From: Panorpa germanica
Lineage: Eukaryota; Arthropoda; Insecta; Mecoptera; Panorpidae
Assembly (NCBI GenBank): GCA_963678705.1
Contig: OY783205.1
Location: 6,014,001-6,078,000, forward strand
Direction: 5' to 3'
Length of the DNA stretch: 64,000 bases
The position numbers and the translations under genes were made by a program. Under the pieces are notes generated by a model that saw only the letters and a list, made by a program, of their open reading frames with translations, did not search any database and was not told where the DNA came from. Each line of letters starts with the position of its first letter. The first letter of the stretch is position 1. Positions 42,121 to 54,900 of this stretch are shown piece after piece.

Positions 42121-42756
42121 TGAGGCTTGTGTCCTATGTCTTAATTTCTATAAAAAATGTACTATATATTGATAAAGTGGGTTACTAGAAACTCAAATGT
42201 TTAATTATTTTTTAATAACTCCTTATATGTTAGGAGATATTAACAATTAAAAAAGTCATTTTGTCTCTTTAATTATTAAAGGTATTCAACGTTGTACACG
42301 TTCCTAGTGGATGTGACATCACAATCCTTGTGTAAGATTACCAACTTTACAGATCATAATTCTCTACTATATGTATTTATATATCAAAATATCAAATATT
42401 ATTTACAGCTATATCAAGAAACAACTCAAATTTCAATATTATGTCTGCCTTAGCAGGGTTAAATAAAATAGAAACTTATTATTCTTTGATTTGACTTGAT
42501 TATTTGACTACCGACAGCTACAGAGCATTACCCCAGCACTGACCTACTCAACAAATAACTGACGTTAAAACATTTCACTTCATACAAATATGGCCGACCA
42601 TTTCTAGCGCTAAAACTACAATTCAAATTTTTAGTTGCTTTATCTCCGTCAATATTTAGCTATTTAATAAAATAGTCACGCCAATACACATTTATTAACA
42701 TCAATTTCAATCAACAATTGAAAAAACGACCACTAAAAAATGAGGACACAAGCCCA
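42121..42756 (+). mobile_element. MITE copy d
   Basis: Starts 'gaggcttgtgtcctatg' and ends ATGAGGACACAAGCCCA; the full interior is as in copies c and h. Non-coding. Confidence 0.85.
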
Positions 42757-44607
42757 TTGTACAAAAATATTATATGGTAAATAATTATATAAAAGAAAAT
42801 AAATATAGAATTAATTTTTAACTAAATTATTTTTTCTTTTTGAAAAAAAATTCTTTTAATTTAATTTTTAAATACAAATAAGAGTTACATGACGAATTAA
42901 TTTTTAAATTACCTAATTTAGTAAAAAATAATTTATTGCTATGTGAATAATTTCTAAATATATTCGTGGGTACAAATTTTAATTTGTTTTACAATAGCGC
43001 TCACAGATGACACTGCAACAACATTTATTTTGGTTAAAATAAGTAAAAATGTTCATCAAATCTTACTCGAGGGATTCCGTGCTATATGTCACTGGCGAAC
43101 TATCATAATTTCAACTATATTAAACAAATTTTTGGAGAACAAACTTTTCGGATATGCGATGATTTGACATTGTCTACTATTGTTAATAATAATTAACAAT
43201 AAGCCCACTAATTTAGTTAATAATTATTAACAATAAGCAAATTAGTGGGCTTTGATAGAAACGAAGTAGTGCAGATTCCGTATACCAGATGACACTACTC
43301 AATTTCGTTTAGCAAGTTATAGCAAAGCAAACAACCAACCGACCGGCTATCGTAGATATCGACAGAAAGGAGATAAGTGGAATAGAGCTGAGAAGCGATA
43401 TCGTAGGACCGAATACGATAAAAAGAACAAAAAAGTTCTACACAAATAAACCTATATTTTTTAAATTAGCTTAAAACAGATTCAGATAATAATAACTTTT
43501 GTATGAATACGCAATTACTGATCCACTCAAGTCGCTTCGTAGAACTCCGCTCTAGTCTGTGATACTCAGTATCCTATCTGGCAGAATGACACGTCTGTAT
43601 ATTTAACATTTATTATTTTCCTTAAATCGGGAAGTTGGAAATATATATTTTATACATTAATTTACTTCTATTATGTTTGAAATTAGATACATTTTTTTTT
43701 TAATATTTGAAGTTCTGATAACCAACTTATGAAAAATGATAGTTAATCAACAAATTCTAAACATGATAACCTTTTTTGCAATAGGGTTGATCAATTTCTT
43801 TGATTGAAAAATAATTGAAAACAATGTTATTGAATATGAGAAAAAATTATAACAAGTGCCATTATTGGATTCGACGGTAAATTTTCAGAAGTTATAAATC
43901 AGGTGTATCTGATTTGATTAATAAATATATAAATAAAATAAATATATATTTTATTTAATTATATAAATTTTTATTCAGGCATCCTAAACATTTCTCTTTG
44001 TTCTATATATTTCGCGTTATTTGTTACCTAACGTTTGTAGTAAAAACAACTTTCTTCTTTAACTAATAATCAATTTTGTTGAACACAGAGATAATAGTCT
44101 ACTAAATCTATCCTTCTACTAAAATTATTCCGTAAGAAATCGGTTTACGATTCTCACGGGTCGATTCTGACGATCGATTTCTTTCGGTCGACTAAAATCG
44201 TTGGTGAGAACGCGGCTCTCTCCATATTCTGTCCCATGAGTCAGAAGTAATTTTTTCGAAGAAGACATTCAAATGCCCCAGAACAATACTATATAATCTT
44301 TTTGAGTATAATTTTATACAATTTAAAACTTCCAGTCTACCCATTACATGTTCTTACTTTTTTCAGAACGATTCTGAACGCCATCCTACGGCTTATGCTG
44401 GCCTCCGTATTGTATATCTTTGGCATCAGGTGCTCAGTTCATGTTGATTAATCTAATACTATTTAAGAATTTACTTGTCATTAAATTATTGTGTTTATGT
44501 GATCAAAATTTACCTAAAAAGATAGTTTTATGTAAATATTAAAATAGTGTTTTAAATATATGTTGTTCTAAAATTTTAGTTTAAAGCAAACAATATTTTT
44601 TTCTGAA
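42757..44607. other. Intergenic, AT-rich
   Basis: No gene seen. It contains a hairpin at 43201-43252. Upstream of PYM the sequence 'gttctatatatttcgcg' and GC-containing patches near 44150-44220 are unremarkable. Confidence 0.6.
43201..43252. repeat. Inverted repeat AAGCCCACTAATTT
   Basis: AAGCCCACTAATTT (43201-43214) faces AAATTAGTGGGCTT (43239-43252) across a loop that itself repeats the flanking 'gttaataattattaacaataagc'. Confidence 0.8.
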
Positions 44608-45217
44608 ATGGCTACTTCAACAAAATATGGTGAAAATGGCGAAGGTATTGTACATACTTTAAGGTTTAATATCTATTTATAAAATGTATTTATTTTATAA
44701 TATAATTTATTATTAAGGTAAATTTATCCCGGCTACACAGCGAGCAGATGGAACCTGGAGAAAACCACGAAGAGTAAAAGAAGGTTATATTCCTCAAGAA
44801 GAAGTACCACTCTATGAAAGCAAAGGTAAACAATTTGCCAGTAGACAACCAACATTACCTGTAGGTATGTGCCCAGAAATAGCAAAAGCATCTAAAGCGA
44901 AAAGAGACAAAATAAATCCTCGAGTACCGATACCTGGATTAGTGATCCTGGATGATAAGAACAAAAAGAAAAAGAAGAAAAAAACACCCGGTGAAATATT
45001 AGTGGAGAGTTTAGAAAAAGCAACTTTAACTGAAGAAACAGTAATCGATCCTCTAAAACGAATTAAAAATTTGAAGAAAAAAATGCGGGAAATTGAAACG
45101 ATAGAAAGTAAACTTAAATCTGGTGAACTTAAAAAGCCCGAGAAGGATCAGTTAGATAAAGTGGCCAGAAAACAGGAAGTTTTGGATGAAATTAGTTTGT
45201 TAGAAGCTGGTTTGTGA
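44608..45217 (+). CDS. PYM: Partner of Y14 and Mago (PYM), 178 aa, two exons
   Basis: Exon 1 is 44608-44644 (donor GTATTG). Exon 2 is 44718-45217 (acceptor TATTAAG); one base plus two bases restore a glycine codon. The N-terminal domain has [20 protein letters not shown] and [16 protein letters not shown], the invariant Mago-Y14 binding region of PYM. A basic linker ([10 protein letters not shown]) and a coiled-coil C-terminus ([18 protein letters not shown], ending ISLLEAGL) follow. PYM removes exon junction complexes from spliced mRNA in the cytoplasm and contacts ribosomes. Length and gene structure are normal for an insect. No damage seen. Confidence 0.95.
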
Positions 45218-47030
45218 TTTGACAGATGACATAAACTATCATTTTAATATGTGCTAGTGTTTTTGTAGTTAATTCTTATATGATATATATATTAGACATT
45301 GGTGAAGAAGTATGATATTCTTCTTGTCTTGCCGTGTTAAAAGTTTACAAATTTTAAGAAAATTAAGGATTTTTCCTTATTGTTTACTTGGAACCATTAA
45401 TTTTGCAAAAGTAATATATTGTTAAATGTAAATGAATGAAAGCTGCTATTGAGAGAAATGTTTTATTAATAGTAAAATGATATATGTTATCGTAACAAAC
45501 AAACATTAACTTTTGTCAGGTTTTGAAATTTTTGTTTTTAATTTAATGGTTCTTAAGCACTTAATTAATGAAGTGAAAACAAACAATTAAAAGGCAACTG
45601 GCATTTGCATTTAAATATCTGTTTATACACATTTGGTTTATTACACCATACTGCAATTCCAAGTTTTAAAATTATGACATATATGCATTTACCATATAAA
45701 TCTACTCTCGCTTAACACCCATCAGAATTTAATTTAGTTTTACATTATCTTCTCTTAATTATGACAAATTATGTAATGACAATGACTAATATTATATTAT
45801 TTTAAAAAAACCATATGAAATAAATAGTTTAATATAATACTTATAATTATATTTTTATGTAAAATAATTTTAATTTACTACTGATGTGGCCATTCCATAT
45901 GAATAATTGAATATTTGCATTTTAAAAAATTGACTATTGTTATAAATAATTGAAGTGTTGAACGCCGCAAGAATAGAATATGATTAAATTACTCCAATTA
46001 AAAAAGTTTATTTGAATAAAAAATGTACATAGTTTAAAAAATATTTTAAATAATTAATTATTTGTAGTGTTTATGCGAAAAGCCACATCCACATACTTAT
46101 ATATTTAAAAAAAAACTCACTTAATTGTATAAAATTTAAATTTAGCAAAGAAATAAGTTAAATTCAATTAACAAAAAAGGATATTCTTTCAAAAAATAGA
46201 TAATGAAAATGATGAAATAAAATTTTAAAATGTGTTATTGTTCAATATTTGAGTCTAATCCTCTATTATTTTAGACAAGTATATTTCTTAATGTAAAAGA
46301 AATGTAAACTAAATCAATTGCCTAAGAAGATCCATTTTATTTAAATAAAACGACGCGGCTTCAATGTTTTAAAATATAATGGACTTATTCAATTAATACA
46401 TTTCAAACGATTGCCAATATTATATTTTATTTTTTATGTTTATTTTATCATTGAATTTTAGCATTTTTAATCATTTTTCTAGTGTATTCAGTTATTTTTA
46501 CATTGTAGTTTACAATCTTTTAAAGTGTTATATGTACATCGATGCATTGAATCTGGATAATTATTGTCTGATAATCATTTGTGAGTTAAACGTTTTATTC
46601 CTTACACATTGTGTCTTTACAAATGTTGTCTACAAGAAGGCATTTTTAAAATTGTAATATTACTGTGTTTAGTTTGATGTGCCATTTATTATTCATTATT
46701 TTATGTACAAATTATATAATATACGTTCTGTCAAATAAACAATTTGTGTTTTTATTTCATATAAAATTATTTCATGTTACTACAAGCAATTACGCAATGA
46801 TAATATTTTTGTTTAGTTTGTTATTGTCTTTGAACAGCATTTTAAATTTCGCACCAATTTTTAACTGTCAACATACACCCGATAATGCTGTGACATTTGG
46901 CAGATATTGTGTTCCATTACTTCCCTTAAAGATTGTAAACTAAAAAATATAATTCCTATTGAAAATATTGCGATTTAAAATGACTCCTGTTGTTGAAAGA
47001 TCATTTATTTATTATATTACATTATTACAG
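45218..47030. other. PYM 3' region and intergenic AT-rich sequence
   Basis: Very AT-rich. The hydrophobic ORFs at 46436-46943 are Phe/Ile/Leu strings expected from AT-rich DNA, without family features. Confidence 0.6.
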
Positions 47031-47114
47031 ACCCAATGAGACTGTGAAAATTCCATTCGTACATATCAAGAACCAAACACAACCAAATTATAACCAATTA
47101 GATTTTTACCCGTG
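47031..47114 (+). CDS. Candidate isolated exon, unknown gene
   Basis: 84 bp between a good acceptor (attattacag) and a perfect donor (GTAAGT at 47115). The open frame reads NETVKIPFVHIKNQTQ and continues to LDFYPW, which is richer than the surroundings and not AT-biased. No partner exon was found with confidence. Confidence 0.35.
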
Positions 47115-47822
47115 GTAAGTAAAAAGTGTTATCCCGATCATTTTAAGTAAACAGGCAGAGATACTCATAGGAACCTGTTGGACTTATCTAGATGCTGAAA
47201 TCAAAAGGGAGCACTGGTACAACATTTAACAACAACATGAAGTAATACTTTTTGTAATGAGTGGAATAAGTTTGAGAAGCTGCTTGATCTGCTATTAAGG
47301 TAGTTTGGCCGTGACAATCGGACAGGAAAGTATAGTCCAATAGAGTCAATACGAAAACTTTAAAATACTTAATTACTCGAGATGTACAACAATGCAAATC
47401 CAAATTCTTTTTGTATGTAAATAAATACCATCTCAGTAGTAGTTTATAAAATCCTATATTTTTTCATTTACTCTCACCGCACTTAAAATGGGGATTCGTT
47501 AGTTCCGCCGCCGGCGTCCTGCCAACTGGTTCTTAGACTATAGTACTAATAACAAGTTGCCAAATTGTGGCATACGACTTCCACTAACGGCTGTTCTGTA
47601 TTTAAAATTGCAACTTTAAATATTTATACCCTTTCAACAAATCGGTAAAAAAAAATATTTTTATTTCTAAAAACGGTTTTCGAGATATACAGGAAACTAT
47701 GTCTTTTTTTAAATACTTAATCGGCTCATGTCTTAATGTCTCGCTTTACAATAGATTGAAAAGTTTCATTTTTTGACAAATTAAATACACCTAGATTAAC
47801 ACTATATTTTAATTTTATTAAA

Positions 47823-48265
47823 TGGGCTTGTGTACTCATTTTTTAATGGTCGATTTTTCAATTGTTGATTAAAATTGATGTTAATAAATGTATATTGACG
47901 TTTTGTTGGCAACTGCTACATGTTGACGGATATATAGCAGTTTTAGCGTTACAGATGTCGGCCATATTTATGACGTAACTTGTCTGTACTATTAAGGTTG
48001 ACTACGATTAGCCTTTGCTATTAAGAGTATATCAGTTATTTTTTAAATGTATAAGAGTTCTGTGTTGAATATGCTATCTCTTTTATGCTCTGTTGTATAA
48101 AAAAAATTAGCAACTTAGCAGACGTGATGTCGCATGTCTTGGAATGTTCTATAACGTTGAATCCGTTTAAAAATTAAAAAGACAAAATGACTTTTTTAAT
48201 TGTTAATATCTCGTAATATATAAAGTGTTATTAACAGATAATTGGACACTTCAGGTTCTAGTAAT
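47823..48265 (-). mobile_element. MITE copy e, inverted and decayed
   Basis: Minus orientation: TGGGCTTGTGTACTCATTTTTTAATGGTCG at 47823, then degraded interior to 'cttcaggttctagtaa'. Immediately after (about 48285) a second start, 'tggacttgtgtgctatgtctt', appears in plus orientation and is cut off after 30 bp. Confidence 0.7.
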
Positions 48266-48752
48266 CATCTAGTTTTTCCTAAGAATGGACTTGTGTGCTA
48301 TGTCTTGCATACACACTACACTATGAGATATTTGAGTGAACTTATAAAATATCAAACCAAAGATTTAATCAAGTTTTTAACTTCTTACCTCTTATTCCGA
48401 GGTTAAATCCTTATTTAACTGGTCCACCACTAAATAATTTACAAATTTACTTATTAAACATTTATTATATACTTTAATTAATTTTAATAATCATATAAAA
48501 CATACTTATTCTTATTATAGACTCATACTTCTAGAATTTACTTATGTAAAATACAACGAAATCTTTTGAAGTACATATATAAAAAGGAAAATCGCCTAAT
48601 TAGCAGGCAAATACTATCCATTTTTTGGTTCGTGTCTTAGCTTTAACATTTCACTAACTGTTTGTCGTGATTCATCTTTTTAAACAAACGACTTAAAGAC
48701 AATTTATTATAAATACAAATTACATTATCACATAGTCTCATATTAAAGTAAA

Positions 48753-48929
48753 TCACCACAAAGAGCATTTCTTTTCTGGATTCAACCTGGAATTTTGTGG
48801 ACAGTTGAATGCGTTTGAGAATTCCTGCACATTTTGTACAGCCCAGGCGCGAACCATTTTCGGGGCGTGAGGATCTTCATCTACGAGCGAGTGCACTAAA
48901 GCTTCTGGGGTGTACGAACCGCACCACAG
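48753..48929 (-). CDS. M13 peptidase terminal exon
   Basis: Acceptor 'ttttttaag' at 48930 onward. The frame reads LWCGSYTPEALVHSL, then the NVQEFSNAFNC segment and ends KKCSLW plus TGA. The CxxW end is the family hallmark. Confidence 0.9.
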   Translation of the reverse strand: MWCGSYTPEALVHSLVDEDPHAPKMVRAWAVQNVQEFSNAFNCPQNSRLNPEKKCSLW

Positions 48930-51900
48930 CTTAAAAAAATAACAACGTTTAATTATGATATTCATTCAATTACCATATGTTAATGCGTTGGATGATGTTA
49001 TTCTTTTGTCAGAGTTACTTAATTTAAAACATCATACTTATTAAGAATAATTTTTGAGATAGTACATTTTATTTACTTTTAATGAAACATGAACAGTGGC
49101 GTAGCTTGCTTTAGACGGGCCCTGTATCAAAATTTGTTGGGGGGCCCAAATGATAGATAAAAAAATTTCACAAGAGGAACAAAAACGAGCGCATTGAATT
49201 AAAATAATTATATTTTGTTTGTACGTTATTACTTACAATTAATACTCCTAAGGTACTAAGCTAACCAAACAATTCAAATCAAATATGCACTTTTCTTGCC
49301 TTTTGTTCGGCGAACTTATTTATTAAATCATTCATAGCTGAAGACGATTTCAGTTTTTCAAATTTTCTGCCTCTATAGACAATAGTGACAAGTCTGATAG
49401 TCTTTCCTGTCCCATAGAAGTGTTTAGATATTTTTTTATCAGTTTTAATTTAGAAAAACTTCTTTCAGCTGTTGCACTTGTAACCGGAAGATTAAAGAAT
49501 TTGTCACATGAATGCAAGCTGCAAACTGGATTGAATTTTATTAGCAATAATTCCATGAGTTCCTTAATGGAATGGATTTTCTGAATTTCAGATTTTAAGC
49601 ATGTTTTCAAAGCAATTAATTGTTCATAAAGATCAACTGACATGTATTTAGGTCATGAAAAAAACGCTTCGTCATCTTCTTTCTTTTATTTTGGAAAACA
49701 GTTGTTACTCCCTACTCTTTTGCTAGATCTCTGGACTCCTTTATGCAAACCATGGAATGAATTTTAATTTCTTATTTCGCTCAGTCTATTCAAAAGATTA
49801 CTTAATAAAATGCTAGCTTTCTGTACGTCAATAATTCCATGCTGTGGAGCTTTAGAAACAGGATTAATGATTTCAAATAGTGAAAAAAAAAACGAATTTT
49901 TGTTTACACACGTTTGGGGCCCCTATAGCCCGGGGCCCCGTATCATTGATACGACTGATACGGCGGTAGCTACGCCTCTGAACACGACTTTAAACGCAAA
50001 CACATCAGGTTTCTTTTAACAAGATTACTGCAATGCCATCTGTTAAACGAATCTGTAACTACTTTTGTTAATGGCTAGTGAAGTGAACCTTGTCTAAATT
50101 TCTATAAAAGTGAACTATAAATTGATAACTACCGAAACTTCAAATGTTCAATTATTTAGTAATAACTCCATACATTTTATGAGGTGTTAACAATTAAAAA
50201 AGTCATTTTGTCTCTTTAATTATTAAGGGGATCCAATATTATAGAAAAATATAATCCATGGTACGGCACATCCATATGTCATATCTCTTACGCAATAGAG
50301 ACGCATACGAGAGTGTGTGTGTGGTGCGTCGTTTACTACTAACAGTTGGGTTGTGTATCCCATGAAGTATTATATTGCGAAGGTTGCGAAAAAGGCAAAA
50401 TAACCTAGATTTCTTATTTCTTCTGTAACGTATTATATATATCTTAAACTTGCGGCAAAACAGAAATTCAAAATTTGATGTAGATATAAAATTACTACCC
50501 AGTAAACAATTTGGTGAAGTGTCCTATTTGGTGAAGTTCGAGTCACTCGTACAATTCTATTCTAACGCTTTACAAGTTCTCTACCTGTCACAGATTTTGT
50601 GTTAGTTTTTCATAATAATATTCTTTCTTTTTCCAACATCATTCATTAAGTATTTCTGTTTCTTTCCCACATGGGTATATTTTTATTATCTGGTCATAAA
50701 TCATAAACCTACTCCGCTTTTAATTCAGCAGTGAACCGTCGTTGCAATGTCTGTAGCTCATAAAAAGGACCTTTCCTTTGAACGACTGAATAGAAAACGA
50801 ACACGTTCCAGACAAAAAATTCATGATACGTAATAGAAATTAAGTAGAATTTACTCCAAAATGTTTACTGGGTAATATGTGTATATTGACGTTTTTTGAC
50901 GCTTGTATGATATTTAAATTTCATTTTTGTCACATATTTTAGCTATGTATAAGACTTCACAGAAGATATATATATTTTTTTTTTAGTGCATCAACTATTG
51001 GTAGTTATTAGCACTTTAAATCAATATTACATTTTTTATACATTTTCTTATAACTTATACAATATATAATAATTCTTTGTTCCATATATCAGCTTCTCTT
51101 TCATTATTCCATTTCAGATTCCTCCATCTTTCTATTTCAACATCTCTCTTTACTTTTCCTTTTTCTATTTTCTTCTCTAATTCTTCTTTTTGTTTCATTT
51201 TTTCAATATATATTTCTATGGTTGCACACAACCAATTATATCTTATTTTACCAAACCCAGAAAAATATAACTCTGGTCCGGGGATCGAACCCGGGTACAT
51301 AATAAATCAAGATTATTTTTCCTATATCATTACCATCGTAATATAATACTTAATGAGATACACGACCCGGCTCTTACTAATAAATGACGTATCACACACC
51401 ACCTCGTATGCGTATGTGTTGTATAAAGGAGACAGCAAATTTGTAGAGGTGACGTATCATGCATTATATTTTTTTATAACGTTATATAATTATTGTTAAT
51501 AATTATTAATTAATTGATAATATCTCCTGAGATATAAGGAGTTATTAACAAATAAATGGACATTTGAGGTTCTGGTAGCCAACTTTATGAATGTATAGTA
51601 CAGTTTTATAGAAATTAAATCTTGGTTGACACACCCGTTTACCCGACACGTGGAGCATACAATAAATAAAAACAACACTATTTTTACCGACGCATAGGAT
51701 ATAAAGAGCATTTGTTCAGGGGAGTACTGCTCTAATCCTGGCAGCACTGCTTCCGGTGTCCTTCCACATGAGTGAGTTTGATAAGCAACGTATGCCTGCT
51801 GAAGTCCTATGACGTCTGCAATGTTTTCTCCTAAAGTATTTTCTCCGTTGACCTGTAATAAAGTCTAAATATAATAATTTTACAAAATGTCATTGTACTA

Positions 51901-54900
51901 TAAAAGCACAGTCTCTACTGCATATATGCCAAGTTTAGATATTAAAGGATTTTATAAAGGCTTGTGTGCTATGTCTTAATTTCTATAAAAGTTTACTATA
52001 AACTGATAAAGTGGGTTACTAGAACCTCACATGTTCAATTATTTTTTAATAACTCCTTATATTTCAAGAGATATTAACAATTAAAAAGTCGTTTCGTCTC
52101 TTTAATTATTAAAGGGATTCAACGTTGTTCAACATTCCAAACGCATGTGACATCACAACCGCTACTGGCTATCTCTTTTATACAAGAGAGCGTAAAAGAG
52201 ATATATTCTTGACATAACCCTGACAAGTTTACAGATTACCAACCTTACAGCTCATAAATCTCTGCTATATGTATTTATATATCGAAATATCAAATATTAT
52301 TTACAGCTGTTTCAAGGAACAATAAAATTCCAATATTATGTCTGCCTTAGCAGGGTTAAATAAAATAAAAACTTATTATTCTTTGACTTGACTTGATTAT
52401 TTGACTACCAACAGTTACAAAATATTACCACTGACCTACTCAACCAATAACTCACGTTAAAATGCATTTCACGTCATACAAATATGGTCGACCATTTCTA
52501 GCTCTAAAACTATAATTCAAATTTTCAAGTGCTAAATCTCCATCAACATTTAGTTAGTTAATAAAATAGACACGCCAATACACATTTATTAACATCAATT
52601 TCAATCAACAATTGAAAAATCGACTACCAAAAAATGAATACATAAGCCCATTAGAGAGTTGCCATCCATATATACACTGCACACTAAATGTCAAACAAAG
52701 ATAAATGTCAAAGATACTATGAGAAACAAGAGTACTCTTTGAGATCTCGGATCTTATTATCTCTGGATCTTATGTGTAATGTGAGCACAAAACAAATAAT
52801 ATTCGACTTTTCTTGAACAAACTATTTATCAGAATCGGAGTCCCAACTGAACATGTAAAACTTCTTTATACACATACACTTTTATTTATGGGTTTACATA
52901 TTTGGACTTTTATTTATGGGTTCATATATATGGATTTATATAATAAAAAAATATGCCAATATATATACTTTGTTATTTTAAAATGCAAAGCTTAGAAATA
53001 TTTAACATAGACAAAACTCAGATTAATTTAATTATTTATAATTTCTTCGATGCGCCTCTCTGGTAACCCACATTATTAATTCCATATCCTGTATGATTTT
53101 CGTTAAGGTTGTGTAATTTTAAATTCACAGTTAATTAAACGCTTGTGAATAGGTGAGGTTTAAAATATATATAAATAATTCACAAATATAATATAATAGA
53201 CAACAATATTGTTTAAATATGTCCCAGAAACCGAACAATGACTTAACAAATATATCACAATCCATAGTATTGTCAAATGTAATTAAAGGTATGTTTTTAG
53301 AATTTTTAGGTTAATCACTTGTTTATTTATTTATAAGAATTTCGTTTTACAGAAACGAATGAAAATAGTGAAGCAGCCGATGATATATTGCATTCAATGC
53401 AGAGCGATTCTCTTAATATAGTAAACACAGGATTGACAGAATTACTGAATATGTCAAACGATTTATTGACATTCAATAAGTTATCACAAGAAGAACGACG
53501 TGAGTGTGCATAGAATATTTACCTTATGTAATAAATACCTTAAAGCAATGTTTATTTGATTAATTATTTCCAGGTAAAAACAGATATGAGGATATGTTCC
53601 CCAGTGGTCCGAACGTTGATGCGATTTTAGCAGATTTTCCAAAACGAAGAAGAGCTATGTCAACTGAAGATAATACAATTCAAACCAATTATCAAAACTG
53701 TTCACAAATTATGATTTCTGGAATTGAAGGTATTGAAATTAGTAATATAATTGCAGCTGTTGAAGATGATAAGGATGATAATGTACTGGATCTATCACCT
53801 TCTGCAGATAGTCAAACAAAATTCGAATCAATCGTCAATGAAATAATGAGTGAATGCAGTACTGAGGATAACGTAACTAACGATGAGAAAGTGCAGAATT
53901 TAGGTAACCAGAGTACTCAACCTCTTGAGGAATCACATCCTTTGAAACCAGCTGAAGTAGAATCAAACGAATTTATTAATTCACAATTCGATTTTACGAA
54001 TTCGCAATTAGTGAAACTTGAAAAAGATGCTAACAAACAATTGAACTGTAAGTTTGTATGACTAGATGTAATTAAAAAGCAACAAACAATTAAATGTAAA
54101 ACGTAAAGACACAATCTTGGGTTTGAACACAAGCACTAACAAGTTTTTGGTATGATTCTCTTTGCAAATTTTGAATTTACAACAGAGAATTAATAGACAT
54201 GGACGAATCATGTTAAATTGAGTAGAAATTGAATTCGGTTTTTAAATCAAATGAATTTTTAATATACTCGTAATATGAGAGTGAATTGTTAAAGTTGGGT
54301 TACCAGAAAAACATATGAAAGAAATAACAAATAACTAAATTATTCTTCGTTTTTGTATCTATTGAATATTTCTAAGCATTGTATTTTAAATTTACAATAT
54401 ATATGTGTATACAATATACATATACACATATAGCGAAGAAATATATTATAATTAAATTAAATTAAAACCAGTTCACAAAATAGGTATATAGGTTCATTGT
54501 AATTTTAGTTATTTTTTTAGTTTATTTTGTAATAATATGATACGGTACAATCTGTTACAATAAGTATTAACAATAAGTACCTAAGCTAAAAATGAAGATT
54601 AACCTAGATAATAAATAGTTGTCCAGTGACGGCTATATCTATGAATGACAATTAAAAACGTTGTGGTAGCTTTAACACATTGTATTTTTAGTCTTTTAAA
54701 GTCAGAGGAATGTTTATCTAGTAGATTCACAGCTACATAGTTTAGATGATTGTTTAATCGCTACTAGTACCTTTGGCTGAATTTGTTAATTTCTTCTTTA
54801 ACAGTTTTGATTGCGAAGTCATGGTTTATAAATGCATAAATAAGGCACTTTTTAAGGAGATTTTCTTGCTCGAAAATTATAATTATAAATATAATATTGT

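Noticed and set aside
46436-46943. Two hydrophobic ORFs resembling membrane proteins
   Set aside because: Phe/Ile/Leu strings are expected from AT-rich DNA; no splice or family support.
51275-51300. A complete tRNA gene on the minus strand
   Set aside because: Only the T-arm/B box is convincing; no anticodon arm could be folded, so it is listed as a possible SINE instead.
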